Position numbers and translations under genes: made by a program. A stretch of 64,000 nt of DNA from Enoplolaimus lenunculus (Eukaryota; Nematoda; Enoplea; Enoplida; Thoracostomopsidae): NCBI GenBank assembly GCA_030248215.1, contig JASANG010002050.1:1-64000 (forward strand), in the 5' to 3' direction. Of the stretch, positions 10,794 to 23,464 are shown piece by piece. The notes below the pieces were generated by a model. The model was not told the origin of the DNA. It worked only from the letters and a program-made list of their open reading frames with translations, and did not search any database. Numbering within the stretch: the stretch's first letter is position 1; each line of letters begins with the position of its first letter.

Positions 10794-13150
10794 GTAAGTG
10801 GAATCTGACTGGCGTCGCCGCAGGGTGGCAACAGCAGTTATCATTCGGCTGTATGTTTTGAGTTATTTGAATGCGGTTATAGATATGAAGTAATTTTTGA
10901 AAACTCAAGGTTTGGATTTGGTGTAATACTGGGCTGAGTGCCACCCTGATCAGTGTTGCGATTCCAGACAGACTTATTTATGTTTTAGTTTCATGGGTCG
11001 ATTAATTTTTGCCCTACAATTTTCCGCGCCTAAGATATTAATTAAAGTCCCCAGGGGGACCATTTCGAACTCCTCAAAAATATAATTTTTGCATGCGTTG
11101 AAGTTTTAAAGTTGTTTTGTCTTTCGACGCAGGGCTGTTTTTAGGCTGCGCTCTCCGACCAGTCTGACTTAGGAGTTGGGGCGAGGGGGCGCTAAGGATG
11201 ACTCTGAAAGTCACCGAGAAAGTGTTCTAGGAATCTAAGTGTGCAATGGTACTATAGGCAGTACATTGTGCAACCGCAATTACAATTTACCGGAACCGAA
11301 ATTTTACAATTTACCAGAACCGAAATTTTAAAAATTATCGAAACCGGAAGCGGAATTTGAAAAAATTACTGGAAACGGAACTGAAACCGGAAAATTCTTT
11401 TTAATTTCCTATTTTGCAATATTATTGGTGAAATTAGATTTTCTTCGATGGCTTGTTTTTGGCGATTGTCAAGGTTTACGTACTATACGACTGAAATCTA
11501 TTTAATTTTTATTATCACTTTTTAGTAAATATTTTAATTTCCACCGACCAAACTTTAATACAGAAATTTTTTAATTCCGGTAAAATTTAACCGGAACCGG
11601 ACGGTTCAAAAATGTCGGAACCGGAATTCCGGTTCTACCCTGGTATTAGGTTAAAATTTGCATAGTGGGATTGGAATTGGTCGGATCATGCATATGTATA
11701 TCACAACTTGACTTTATCATACACTTGTAAAATGGTGTCTAAGGAGTGTAGTGAATTTCACTCTTGTGTCAGAAATCCATTGGAACCTCAAAGCATATGC
11801 GATGACTTACGAGGGCTGTTTGAAGATTATTGTAAGAAGACTTGTTGGCTTGATCAACTGACAGCGTACAAATTTGCCACGTATATAGCCTTTGAAATTA
11901 ATAGCTGAGCGATCTTTTTTATACATATATACCTTGTCAACAGTGTTCCCAAATTCAGTTTTTGTTTCCGTTTCGATTTTAGTTACGCAGGAACCGAAAT
12001 CTTATCGTTTTGTACCAAATTATTCGTTTGGCATTACACACTAAAATTCATGCATTTCGGAACTTATTGTTTGAACATCAATGTGGTTGCATTGCAACTC
12101 AAACAAATTTGTTTGTCACGTGCGGTCCTGTAACCAGAGATTGACCATGGGCCACTCAGTTCCATTCGAAAACAGTTGGGCCTCCAGAAAAGTTTTAGAG
12201 TCACTGTTGGTAAGCTTTTCTATTTCAACAGTAATTCCTCTGCTCCTAAAATTGGCAGGATTTGAATGGCAGTTTTATTTCATTTGCGCTAATGATCAAG
12301 ATTTCCGTAGTGGTTTCAACCTTTGCTCGAATATATCAAAGTCAGTCGTCAGCTGTTTATAGCCATTCCGCCCAATGTAGCAGTACTTCACTAAGAGATA
12401 AGAGACAAAGCTGCAAGTAGAAGATTTGCACTTTGTTGCGTTGCGTAGTCTTTCTCTTATCCGATTACTATACAACATTCGTTCTATTTCTATGTTGTCT
12501 TCGCATACTATCATAGTTTTCGTTACATCTCAATTGCATAGTGACGATTTTACTGTTCACGGGTACCCGCAAGTAAATTTGAATAAACTCGGACCGGTAA
12601 GAAAATTTTGACTTAGTATTAACGCCCGTAGAAAATTTCAAAGCGCAGGTAAATATTTGTGATTCTTTAATTATCTGGAAATTTGGTAACAGACAGCAAA
12701 CGCATTATGTTTAAATATATTAGCCTGATGTTTCGTTGTTTTACTTAACGGTTTGTTTTTCTGTATATCATCAGGGTGGAAGCGGAAGTCTGCATTTGAC
12801 TCATACTGCAAATCGACTTCTGTACTTTGTAGAATTTTTGCTAGAGGTTTCTGCAATTTTAGTAGTGACATTTTTGGTATTTTGTAAAAGTTGTTACGTG
12901 CAGTACAGTTCCTTTGTAACTTTCGGACGATTTTTGTAGTTTGAATTACGGAGATTTTTTAAAAAGGCGCTTGAACCGTACCTTTTGACGACACTGCGAA
13001 AAATTTCTTGAAACCGACAATTTGTACATTATTTTAACGGCGTAATTTTGTCTCACTCACGGTTAACTCTGATTCATGTTTCATAAGATCTTGTTACCAA
13101 TTTCCAACGATATTTTTCTCGTCGGGTTGCACCATTCTAGTTACTGTGAT
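10794..13150 (+). other. Intron between first exons 1b and 1c, left part
   Basis: Holds one diverged CCGGAA element (11264-11642) and a small Cys-rich open frame at 11708-11908 (see findings). The open frames between 12081 and 12939 have no recognisable family match. Confidence 0.35.
11264..11642 (+). mobile_element. Diverged CCGGAA-family hAT-like element
   Basis: About 379 bp, the same length as copy A. Starts CATTGTGCAACCGCAATTAC and ends GGAATTCCGGTTCTACCCTG, both decayed versions of the family ends. TTACCGGAACCG arrays lie near both ends. No matching target duplication is left, so it is older than the four young copies. Confidence 0.55.
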
Positions 13151-13966
13151 CAGAGTTGGATGTGGGTAAGGATTTTTTACCCGACCCGCGTTTTACCTAC
13201 GGAAATATGAATTTTTTACCCGCGGATATACCCGCGCTAAAAAGATCTACCCGCGACCCACCTTTTACCCACGACTGAAGTTAAACCAGAATTTTAAAGA
13301 TTGCTGGTGATTTGCACTTTAATGAAGTTTTACGTTTATAGCTCCAAAGAATTTTACACACGATACTTTACTAGAAACAACAAAATTTGAAACCCAACTA
13401 AATGAAGCATTGGTATAACATTGCACAGCGTCTGACCAGAAGTAAAACAGACCATATCACGTTACGTAACACCTGGAAGCTTACTCGAAGAAGTTCACGT
13501 CCCTTCATTAGCTGAATGATGGCATCACAACCCCGCTTTATATATTGCACCGACATGCGTTGTTCTTAGCAATATTTGACTAGTATGAATATCAGATGAC
13601 TATTTGCCAGGGTGTAACCGGATATCCGTTTGCGGTAAAAATCCGTGTCCGTTTCCGGTAAAAATCCGTGTCCGTTTCCGTTAGTTAGAATGCTAGATAT
13701 ATCGAAGGGCGGCGGACGGCGGGTTAAAAAATAACATTCCGTAACCGAATAACAGGGGGGCCCTCTCAAACGGCCAAATAAATATCAGTCCTCTCTCTTA
13801 TTCGGGTCACTACATTAGTTACTAGCGTATATTTTGCACGTTAACACATAAAAAGATGGCGCGGGTAAAAACTGCCAATGTTTTACCCGCGTGATACCGT
13901 TCTTTACCGGCTGGTATACCTGTGCCTGAAATTTTTCACCCGACCCGCGGGTAATTCCCAACTCTG
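13151..13966. mobile_element. hAT-like element, CCCGCG family, with internal insert
   Basis: Starts CAGAGTTGGATGTGGGTAAG and ends CGCGGGTAATTCCCAACTCTG. Flanks ACTGTGAT and ACTGTGAC are an 8-bp duplication with one change. Repeated ACCCGCG/CGCGGGTA motifs lie inside both ends. A separate insert seems to start at 13608 (CAGGGTGTAACCGGATATCC) with a repeated AAAAATCCGTGTCCGTTTCC unit; its far end is unclear. A longer relative is at 35935-37110. Confidence 0.7.
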
Positions 13967-14419
13967 ACTGTGACAGTACACAAAGGTCAAGCAATTGTGG
14001 TTAAGGATGGTAAAATGATTCGCCGCCAAACTTTATTTTTTAGTTTATTTATCACTTTAGAAATGGTGGCAAAAACTCAGCGTTTGACGACCTTCACAAA
14101 ACAATCTCGAACTCCAATTGTACCAGACGTTGCAGACATATTGAAATGAACCTAAGCGGATTATATGCGAATGCGACCGCCAGTGCCAATGATGAAAACT
14201 TTACTTGCGGATCAACTTCGAAAAGCTCATTCACTTTGCTTGTGCTGTGCAATTTTATTTATTTCTTTACTTCCACATGCCCATACCTAAGTTGAGGCGT
14301 AAACCTAAGCCATCCATGTCACAATGCGGTAAAATAATCGCTTTGGGGGAACTTGAGATTGCTATTAAAACAGTCATAGTGTTGAGGGAGGTAAAACAAG
14401 TACCAATGTTTTGTGGTTC

Positions 14420-14760
14420 GCACATATACATTTAGTAAAAAATACGAGCAAAACATTGCTGCGTCCTTTCATCAACCTCAAACTAACTCATCTATAATAG
14501 CAATTGTTTATCACTTTTTCACCTCTTTGGTCTCGGTTTGCAAACTACCGAGACTCAAGAAAAACGAGACCGACACCGCCCATCCCTGGTCGCGGATAAA
14601 CAATTTTTCGGCGGGTATATCCGCGCGTTAAAAATAAAACTTTCACGGGTAATGGCTGGCCTATTAAAGAAATCTTTACCCATTTACACATTTGGTTTGT
14701 ACCAGCGTGCAGCGGAATGTGGAAAAATGCCGAAACCGGAATTCCGGCTGCGCTCTGGTT
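14420..14760. mobile_element. Composite of hAT-like relics
   Basis: 14440-14587 is an end fragment of the GGTCTC family (GGTCTCGG, CCGAGACTC, ACCGCCCATCCCTG), in opposite orientation to the copy at 17940-18530. 14588-14650 carries CCCGCG-family pieces, and 14705-14757 a decayed CCGGAA-family end (CCGAAACCGGAATTCCGGCT). Confidence 0.5.
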
Positions 14761-16919
14761 TGCACAGTCCGATAATATTTTAAAAAAGTGATGTTTGGCG
14801 GCGCATCCACAATAGTACACCATTGTATTACACCGTTTTAATCGTAGAAAACACACCGTATGCAAGGTCATACCGTTTCAGTCTGTTGCTGTGCCAATGA
14901 ATGGGGTGGCCTACTGGCGTAGGTGGGGATATAATTTCAACTAAAGAAAAATTTTGACGATTAGAGTTTATAGTAGGCTCCAAAAAGATTGTTTAAAGCA
15001 CTTTTGGTTTTATTTCTCTATAAATTTCGGGACGGAATATAACCCGTCTATCCGTTGCGCTGTGTGCGCCCCTGCGCATGGTGTATAAAACTGCTCGAAC
15101 TTAGTGGAGTTTCTGCAATAGCAATAATTGCTATAAAAATAAATTGCTTGCAATGTTGACTACAATTTTTTTGCGGTTGCAAGCGACTATGTATACGATA
15201 GTTGTATATTCTATGATAATATATGCCGTGTGTAACGTACGATTATCGTTTATAGATATTCTGTTTCATCGTCATTTTATGTAATTTCCATTTTTTCAAT
15301 ATGTAACACAGAGACTGTTGTTGCATACTTAACCGCTTAGAAGAAGAATGTTATTCTTTTACGACTTAGCTTTCGTGTTATTGGTTGCGCTTGTCTTCAC
15401 TATACCGTCATAACAAACTATGATAAATTGAAATTCAAATCGATCGCAAGATCTTTGGCATTTCGTTCTGAATGTTAGAGAAGTTTTGCTGGTCATTGCT
15501 TTTAGATTGCAGTTTTTGTGTTTTTAATGTTTTAAACATTATTTTTTTGTGTAAATACTAAATATTGTGCATGTTTAATGTTACGGCGGCGTTGTATCAG
15601 TGGTGGATATTTGAGGTTGTTTTGCTTAAATTTGAAACTACTTTTCTACTAATAGGCAAAGCTAATATTTTGGGCATCGGCTAATTAATGTTGTTTATCT
15701 GCTATTTGATAGTCCTGACAGTTCTGTACGAAACCGTCGGAGGGGTGGCCTGCAACGAAACTAGGGACTGAAGCTTGTCTAATTTCCTGATTTCATTGGT
15801 CCCCAAGAAACCCGGGGCGTGTAGTGGAATAGTAGATCGATTGAAGGCAAAAGTCAGAGTAATAGACGGGCAGCGAATAGTTCTTTTTTGTGTTTCCTCC
15901 TGACTAATATTTTTTTACTGTTTTAGTATGTTTAAATTTTAATTATGATGTTGTTCTGTTTTTGATTGGTCTGTTTGAAGTACGTGCTGTACGTTTGTGA
16001 AACATCGTTGCTTATAACCGTATGCAAGGGGATGGATGGAGTGGACTGGGAATATGCCGCTCCCGAAATTTCTGGAGGCAAGAAACAAACCGTTTGATTC
16101 GAGTTTAGAATGGCCTTTTGGATTCATACAAGTCAAACCGTTTTTTACGCGATGTTTTATTTTTCGAGCTGTCAAATACTGAATATGCCTCTGTCGTTAT
16201 GTGTATATGCTGATGTTGAGTGTTGCGTGACTAGTCTGCATTTGCAATGCTGTAGAGCTACGTACGTATCGCGAGCGCATTGAATCTGTTGTAGAACTGA
16301 TGTGTTCATCTCTTCGTGCTCCAGTTACTCACCCTTCGCTTTCTACCTTGCAGGATGTTTTGTGCTTAAATGTAAAAGTTTAAATATATTTATTTATAAA
16401 TAGTGTGTTCAGTTGCTGACTAAATGTATACGTGTTTTGTATACGGGAAATATGTTAAGCACGTTTGTCTTTATTTGTATTTGGTTTAAAATGCAGGGTG
16501 ATTTTAGAGAATAAACGATGTGTTTTTGACATTGTATGGCTGCGATAATTTCAGCTTGTGCAATTGGTTTCTTTTTTATGGGACTTTGGACCTTTTGATT
16601 CTCAACGCTAAGTTAATATGCATTTCATTGTAATATTTGGGTTAAGGCATTCTGCATCTGATGGTATCGATTTCACTTGACTGCAAAAACTTACTGTTTG
16701 ATACGTAACTTGCTTGTGTGACCAGAGCTTGACTTCTGGCTCAAATTTAATTCTTTGTGTTTAGTAATTGGACTTTAAATTAGGTAAATAGGGTAGAGAT
16801 TTTAATTTTATCATTAATATAAATCACATGATAAGTTCAGCTTTCTTATGACTTGTGTAGATTATTATTAGGAAAATAAGCATAAGTACTCACTATTGCA
16901 GTTAGACAAACGTATATAT
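14761..16919 (+). other. Intron sequence without recognised features
   Basis: AT-rich, with no exon, RNA gene or mobile-element end that I can support. Confidence 0.3.
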
Positions 16920-17292
16920 CAGGGTGCAGCCGGAATTCCGGTTCCGGCATTTTTCACCTTCCGGTTCCGGTAAATTTTTACCGGATTTAAAAATTCCGGT
17001 GTTATAATTTGGCCGTTTTCTTAACTTTGCTAATTTTTAAGAATCTCTTTTGAAAGCCACTTGTACTCCGAATATAAGTCATTGATGGTGGATTTCACTT
17101 CAGTCGATGATGAAAATCTAAAATACAACAAATAAAATAAATACCTATGTTCGACTAAGGTTATTTCACAAATAATAGAGCAAAAAAAATAAGATTAAAA
17201 CGAACTTTTTGGTGAAATGCATTTTTACTTTCCGGTTCCGGTAAAATTTTCAAATTCCGGTTCCGGTAAATAGTAATTCCGGTTGCACCCTG
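16920..17292 (-). mobile_element. hAT-like MITE, CCGGAA family, copy B
   Basis: 373 bp in the opposite orientation to copy A. Ends CAGGGTGCAGCCGGAATTCC and GGTTGCACCCTG. The 8-bp duplication GTATATAT on both sides is perfect. Confidence 0.9.
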
Positions 17293-17939
17293 GTATATAT
17301 ACGTCGTATATGTGGCTGTTATTGGCATGTTAGCAAACTGCGTGCACGGTGAAAATTTCACCGAATTTGCTCAAACGTTTGATTTTTTGAGGAATCTCTG
17401 GAATGAACGGCTGTTTTGAACAAGTATATATAAGCTGTCCTTGTGGTGTTAGCTGAAATATGCTTTAGTAAGATAATGTACAGAAAACGTTAATCAGTAG
17501 AACTAATCTTTACGCGAGAGTTTCAACAATGCAAAGGTATATACTATTGTAAATGTTTGTTTTTCTAGTCGCATACAGTAATTTGCTGCAATGGCTTAAG
17601 AACCATATATTTAGAGACTAACAAGTGCTACGTTTGTAATGCACGTGATAGATCTGAGAAACGGTATTTTATTGTTCGGAAACGAGGACTCTTAAGAAGG
17701 TCCTTGATAGCCCGTTATTTTAAGGTTATTCACGTTTTACTAGTAGTTCATTTACTTGTACGGAGTTGAAGGGAAGGAGAGAGAGAGACAAACAATGACA
17801 CTTGTTTTGGGAACTCGAGATGATTTTTTCTATCAGCGTTTAGTTTAGATTATTTTATGTGGTGCTTAGAAATAAAACTTGATAGTTGGAAATGAAGAAT
17901 ACGGATGACGTTTAAGAATATGTTTGCAGGGGGTACTGG

Positions 17940-18530
17940 TCAGGGTTGGGTGGTCAAGTCTCGGGATTTGGCTGGACTTGGCCTCGGTTTCGTTTTTCTT
18001 GAGTCTCGATGGTTTGCCCGTTGAGACCAAAGAGCAGGGCGGCAGCAAAGGTTCCGATTTTGCAAAAAGTTGTGGTTCGGTTTCGAATTCTGCAAAAATT
18101 TCTAGTTCGGGTTCAGATTCTGTTGGGAATAAGCCGAATACAAAAGCCAGATTCAACAATATTCGGCAATGTTTTTTTCAATTTTAAACAACAAAAATTT
18201 TAAATACTTGTTATATTAATAAAAAATTTTGTTTCAATTCACAAATCTCAAAACTGAGGTCGGGCGCGAAATACGTTAACGTTTAAAACTTGTGCGACTT
18301 GCATTGCCTTGATATTCTGAAACAAAGTACGTATAGATAAAACTAAAATTTCTAACATGCAAGGTTCGGATTCAGATTCGGTAAATTAGCAATGGATTCG
18401 GATTCGGTCAAATCGTGGATTCGGTGCCGCCCTTCCAAAGACGTGAAAAAGCTATAAACAATTGCTATTATTAGCTGGGCTAGTTTGAGTTAATGAAAGG
18501 ACGTAGCAATATTTTGTTCGTATTTTGGAC
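17940..18530. mobile_element. GGTCTC-family hAT-like element carrying a nested element
   Basis: Starts near CAGGGTTGGGTGGTCAAGTC with a CTCGG-rich array. The interior (GCTATAAACAATTGCTATTA, GAGTTAATGAAAGGACGTAG) matches 14440-14520 on the other strand. It is interrupted at 18035-18434 by a different element with its own duplication. The right boundary is approximate. Confidence 0.55.
18035..18434. mobile_element. hAT-like MITE, GGATTC family, nested
   Basis: 400 bp. Starts CAGGGCGGCAGC, ends GTGCCGCCCTT. Flanks CCAAAGAG and CCAAAGAC are an 8-bp duplication with one change. Repeated GGTTCGGATTC/GGATTCGGATTCGG motifs lie inside both ends. It sits within the GGTCTC-family element, so it is the younger of the two. 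Confidence 0.75.
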
Positions 18531-18676
18531 TGAATGTACATGCGTGAACCACTAAAAATTGGGTACTTGTTTACTTCATTCAACGCTATGATTATTAATA
18601 AAGGCTCCAGTTCCCTCAGAGTGATTATCTTGCTACATTATGACATGGATTGCATTAAAAAAACAATGTCCCGAGG

Positions 18677-19039
18677 CAGGGTGCAACCGGAATTACAATT
18701 TACCGGAACCGGAACCGGAATTTGAAAATTTTACCGGAACCGGAACCGGAAAATGAAAAATGCATTTCACCAAAAATTTCATTTTAATCTTATTTTTTGC
18801 TCTATTATTTGTGAAATTACAGGACCAGTCAACAAATATTATTCTGTATTTAAGAATTTTCATTTTTAGCATCGACTGAAGTGAAATCCACCATCAATGG
18901 CTTATATTCGGAGTACAAGTGGCTGTCAAAAGAGATTCTTAAAAATAGCAAAGTTAAGAAAACGGCTGAGCTTTACCGGAACCGGAACCGGAAGGTGAAA
19001 AATTGCCGGAACCGGAACCGGAATTCCGGTTGCACCCTG
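18677..19039 (+). mobile_element. hAT-like MITE, CCGGAA family, copy C
   Basis: 363 bp. Starts CAGGGTGCAACCGGAATTAC, ends GAATTCCGGTTGCACCCTG. The 8-bp duplication TCCCGAGG on both sides is perfect. It has the longest CCGGAA arrays of the four copies. Confidence 0.92.
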
Positions 19040-19369
19040 TCCCGAGGCACAGTGGGTGAGCTTTTTACAGACTCTCACCAAGTAACGTTTTTCATTAATA
19101 TTGACACGGGCTGTCGCATATAAACTGCATAAGTTCACTTTCATATGCGTGTGCAACGTCTGTTATAATTGGAGTTGGTGATAGTGTTTTAGAAAGTTTT
19201 GAATCGTTGCGTTTGTGCCACCATTCCTAAGTGATAAATAAAGTAAACAAAAAAAAGTTTGACGGCGATTTATTAGTTTAATTGTATAAATTAAACGGCA
19301 ATTCTGAGCAGATAAAAAATATTTAAGGCTTTTGATGGGAAATCTTTATATTTTCGGTGACAATTAAAA

Positions 19370-19455
19370 ATTGACCGAGACTAAAGTGTCGGTCTCGGTA
19401 GGTTGGGTATCGGTCTCGGTCTCGGTAGGTTGGGTATCGGTCTCGGTCTCGTGTG
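19370..19455. repeat. GGTCTC-family relic with tandem expansion
   Basis: TTGACCGAGACTAAAGTGTC followed by GGTCTCGGTAGGTTGGGTAT repeated in tandem. The same GTAGGTTGGGT block occurs near the right end of the element at 6052-6694. No complete ends. Confidence 0.5.
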
Positions 19456-19863
19456 CAAGTAATCTTTCGAACAAAGTCAAACTTGAACAATTAATCAAAA
19501 GCAGTTTTGTAGTTCAGTAGTTGTTTGGGCTGCCCGAACTCTCCTAATCTGACGTTAAATGTAGTAGATATTTGCGTTTTGTATACGTACAAACTTTGCG
19601 TAATGTGAAGCTTTCAGGCAATTCCATGCATTTGAGTTTAGCAAGAGATAATGCATTATCGGCATACATCCCCTATTCGTACTAATATTAATATTGTTTA
19701 TAAACGAATCCGCTCGTTTTGATTTTAAACGAAATATTCTCAACGAAATTGTATTTTAACCCAATTGAAGTTTATATACAGTCCGTATTACTTCATTGTT
19801 GCGAGATGTTGTATTATTAACATTGTGCCGATACAAGATAACGTTGCGTTTCGCTGATTACGT

Positions 19864-20077
19864 ATGGATCGAAGTTATTTCATTCCACCAAATGCTCTTA
19901 GTGTTAATGTAGAATTTCACACAAACGGCTGTGTCAGTGGACCCGAAAGTTATTCTAGTAATCGTTCACGTGATCATAAGCATCACCATCATCCGGTATA
20001 CAATCCTGGACCAGCTGAGAATGAGCCCGAAACTGAGTGTCTTGTGCAGTATGAAGATGCATTGAAGCGCAACATTG
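19864..20077 (+). CDS. vab-10: Spectraplakin alternative first exon 1c
   Basis: Encodes 71 residues plus one base. An in-frame TGA three codons upstream limits the start to ATG 19864. The exon has a His run (DHKHHHHP), then PVYNPGPAENEPETE, and ends QYEDALKRNI. Spliced to exon 2 this gives YEDALKRNIDERDAIQKK, close to the YEDAL...DERD lead-in of other spectraplakin isoforms. Donor ATTG|GTGAGG, phase 1, 1759 bp before exon 2. Confidence 0.85.
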
Positions 20078-20093
20078 GTGAGGTCCTGCTATG

Positions 20094-20119
20094 AATAATA
20101 ATAATAATAATAATAATAA
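20094..20119. repeat. AAT microsatellite
   Basis: About eight AAT units, directly downstream of the exon 1c donor. Confidence 0.9.
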
Positions 20120-21836
20120 CATTTAATGTAATTTCATTTGGAATTTTAATTTTATTAAGATAATGAAGGGTTGAAATTACTATATATTTAAAGAGTTCAT
20201 GGAAAAAAGTTCCGTGTCTAAATTTCACAGTAAAAATGACTGATTTAACAAACTTCCATTAAAAATTGATGGCGATGAAAACATCAAAAAAGTCTCATGA
20301 AATATAGCTGATTCAGCTGGACTTGATGGCTAAAAGTTTAGCATTGTCAGTGATGCCAGGCGCAAATTAAGATTCGTATGCATCACGGTACACTGGCGGC
20401 GAAATACGACGAGCTTATGATAGGCGCGCAACCGCAAGGCATCATAGTCTCCGTTATCAGCAGCGTATATGTATTATGAAATATTGATAATGAAAAGATA
20501 ACCAGGACAGAAAACGAAAACGAGGGCGACCATTCCAGTTGAAGGTTGCTTTTACAGGAAGTGCAACGTTAAGTTTAGTATTATATAATGTTGAAAATAC
20601 CTCGTAGTAGAACATTGACGGAGTTTCGTAAGTGTTGTAAGAGTTTGAGTTTTAGGAAAATTTTTAGCAAATTAGTTTTTTGTTTGTTTTCGATACGTAT
20701 AAATATTAGTTTAGGGCGCGATCGAATAGTACGTAAGCACTAAATACGGAAGTGCAGCCGGACGGATAACAATTTTCGATCAGTAAGTCAGTTAAGCCAC
20801 CTCTTTCTTTCAAACTGATTTTTGATAAAACAGCATCACAAATTCAATGTAAATCCCAATATTAAATATTCGGTCGCTCACATAGGGAAGTAAATAGTAG
20901 TAGTAATAGTAGGTACGAATAGCTTTCTATAGTCCTATACTCTTTAAATGATCATTTGTACGTTAGCTTACAACTTTATTGTTTTTGTGTCTTTAGAGAG
21001 AGTTGTAATAAGATTTTTAAAGTAGACATAACCGAAATTTGTATGCCCAGTTGAAACGACACAAGTTTTCCGAAGTAGTTCAGTGATTATTATACGTATT
21101 TATGTATTAAATGGTTTTCGATGAGTTAGTTGAATTATCAATAATTGATTGTAGTTTGGCTTTGTGAAACCAAAAATCATCGCCTATTTGTTCATGCGAC
21201 GTTTTTGAAAATTGTTGTCAGCCAACAGACAGCTTAAATCAATATTATATTTGTCAATGCAAATTATCAAATTATCTGTACAGACAAAATTTCTAGTTTG
21301 GTTTCCGACGACGATTCTGGTATAATCCAGGTCCGCTCTGCACCCTGCCGTATTATTTCTAATGAGTTTTTGCTGCTTGTGTTTTTCAAAATATCTGCTC
21401 ATAATTATTGCGTAATATCTACTCATAATTGTTGCGTAACTATTAAAATTCACAGATTTACATCGAAATTTTATTCATCAGGTATCACTTACTTTAACAG
21501 TATAGCCACACATTTGTTGAATCCTCGGGTTCTGGTTTCGGTTCTAAACCACCGAGACTAAAAAACTGAGGCCAGAACTGCCAAATAGCGAGATTTGCCA
21601 AGAGCGAGACCCATACCCCATCACTGATGCATCATACGTTAAGTTAAAGCAGCAATGTCGGCTTGCTGCTTACACTCTTAGTCTGGTCCATGTCGGTCCA
21701 AGTTTTATATCTAAATTGGGCGGTGGTTGGCTTGATTCAGTTGTTACATACAATTGCGTTTGGTTTAGTGCTGTTAGTCTGTATGTAGTTTAATGTTCAG
21801 CGAATTGCTTGACCATTCTGTGCGTTTTGTTTTCAG
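20120..21836 (+). other. Intron between exon 1c and exon 2
   Basis: AT-rich. A GGTCTC-type relic lies at 21525-21627 (GGTTTCGGTTCTAAACCACC, ending CCCATCACTG). No exon seen. Confidence 0.35.
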
Positions 21837-21898
21837 ATGAACGCGATGCGATTCAAAAGAAAACGTTTACGAAGTGGGTGAACAAACATCTTAAAAAG
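21837..21898 (+). CDS. vab-10: Spectraplakin exon 2 (start of CH1)
   Basis: First shared exon. With the base from any first exon it encodes DERDAIQKKTFTKWVNKHLK and one more Lys, the conserved opening helix of the first calponin-homology domain. Acceptor TTTTCAG, donor AAG|GTGGGT, phase 1 in and 0 out. Confidence 0.95.
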
Positions 21899-22961
21899 GT
21901 GGGTGCAATTGCTTGTTACTTCACGAGGTTTTAATCTATGAAACAAATACGTACTGAATGCGGTATTGATTCTAAAAATTGTTTTCATTGCGTCGTCATT
22001 CGATACTCAGTTTTGGCTGCACTATATATATATGTGGGTTTTATAAAGGTATATATTGTGGGCTTTTAAAGCTATATCAGTCAGTGTATTACGTCTTTTC
22101 TTCTAAACATTTTACGGGTTCCTGCAGCTATATACGTATTGAACCAGTAACATTAATAGCTAGCAACGTAGTTGTATATAAGCGTAGTGCAGCAGCGACG
22201 TGCGGCAGCGAACAGCGGCGTCCGGTGACGCGTGGCACGGAAAAGTATAGTGCAAGCTACGCTAATGTATACATATTAAACTCTGAATTATTATTCATTA
22301 ACTCCATTTGATAAATTTCCATTTCTGTTTCGATGAAAACTAGATTGCGTGTAGTTAGCTGCTACACGACCTCACATATTCTGGTGCCTAAATGTGTATT
22401 CTTAAAATGCTTAACTTTACGATGGTTTCACTGGTGTATCCGTAGTTTGTTTATAACCTGTTTTTTTCTCCGTAATTCTTGCGGTTCAGGTTATTGAATT
22501 AACAGCGTTCAAGGGTTTATAATGACAATGCAAGGATTCCTAATGACAATGTGTTTCTTGAATATATATTTGTGGCGAATAACTGTTTTAGTATTCTATC
22601 GCTTACGGATAGTATATACTCCTTTATTTAACCTGTAATGTAAATTTCTTCACTAAATTGCGGATGGATCCCTGTTAAATTAGAAGGGTGAAAATTTTTG
22701 ACTTGAATTTGAGTAATTTTCATGAGAATTCACGTGTCCATATGCTGGGATAGGTATACAGTCTACACATTTTTCAATGTATATGTTTTGAAGCACTGGA
22801 AATACGCTGAGGTATGTTTGTATTTGTTCATGCTTCTGTCGTATCTGTGCCTCACCACAAGTATATTCTTTCTTTGTTTGATTGCAGTAATTTATTGTCA
22901 GGCTTAATATTTTTTCTGCACAGCCTTTTATCGCCACTAATACAGATATAGGACAACAGAG

Positions 22962-23464
22962 TAGGGAACGACCGGATCCAAAATTTTGCATTTACCGAAT
23001 CCGGATCCGGATCTTAAAAGTCAGATCCGGCCCGGATCCGGATCTTACTAGCTGATCCGGCCCGGATCCGGATCTTACTAGCTGGATAATTTTTCAATAC
23101 CTAACGTATATAAATTACAAAAAATTCAACTGATTGTTTCGCAAAATTAGTCAACAACACTTACAGCAACTAAAAAGAAGTCTTTAAAATTTTTATGTTT
23201 GTTCTTCTTCCGCAAGAACACTGGTCTCCACGTGGATGTCATTAACCTGACATTCCAACAAAGCATTAATGCTCACACAGTGCTTATTAGATTACGTACG
23301 CATAGTTGAAATACATACACCAATTTTGGTATGTTTTTGTTTGTATATCAAATTTCGGATCCGGAGATCCGGTAGTTTATTTTACCGGATCCGGATTCGG
23401 ATCCCGATCTTAAAAATTGCAGAGATCCGGTCCGGATCCGGATCTGGGATCCGGTCGATCCCTA
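22962..23464. mobile_element. hAT-like MITE, GGATCC family
   Basis: 503 bp. Starts TAGGGAACGACCGGATCC, ends GGATCCGGTCGATCCCTA. The 8-bp duplication CAACAGAG on both sides is perfect. Repeated GGATCCGGATC arrays with CCCGG spacers lie inside both ends. Confidence 0.85.

Noticed and set aside
19980-20020. NPGP tetrapeptide in exon 1c (PVYNPGPAENE), also in exon 14 (PIPNPGPAVTC), as a possible 2A ribosome-skipping site
   Set aside because: 2A peptides need D-x-E-x-N-P-G-P. Neither site has the acidic residues, so the shared motif is more likely a coincidence or short linear motif.
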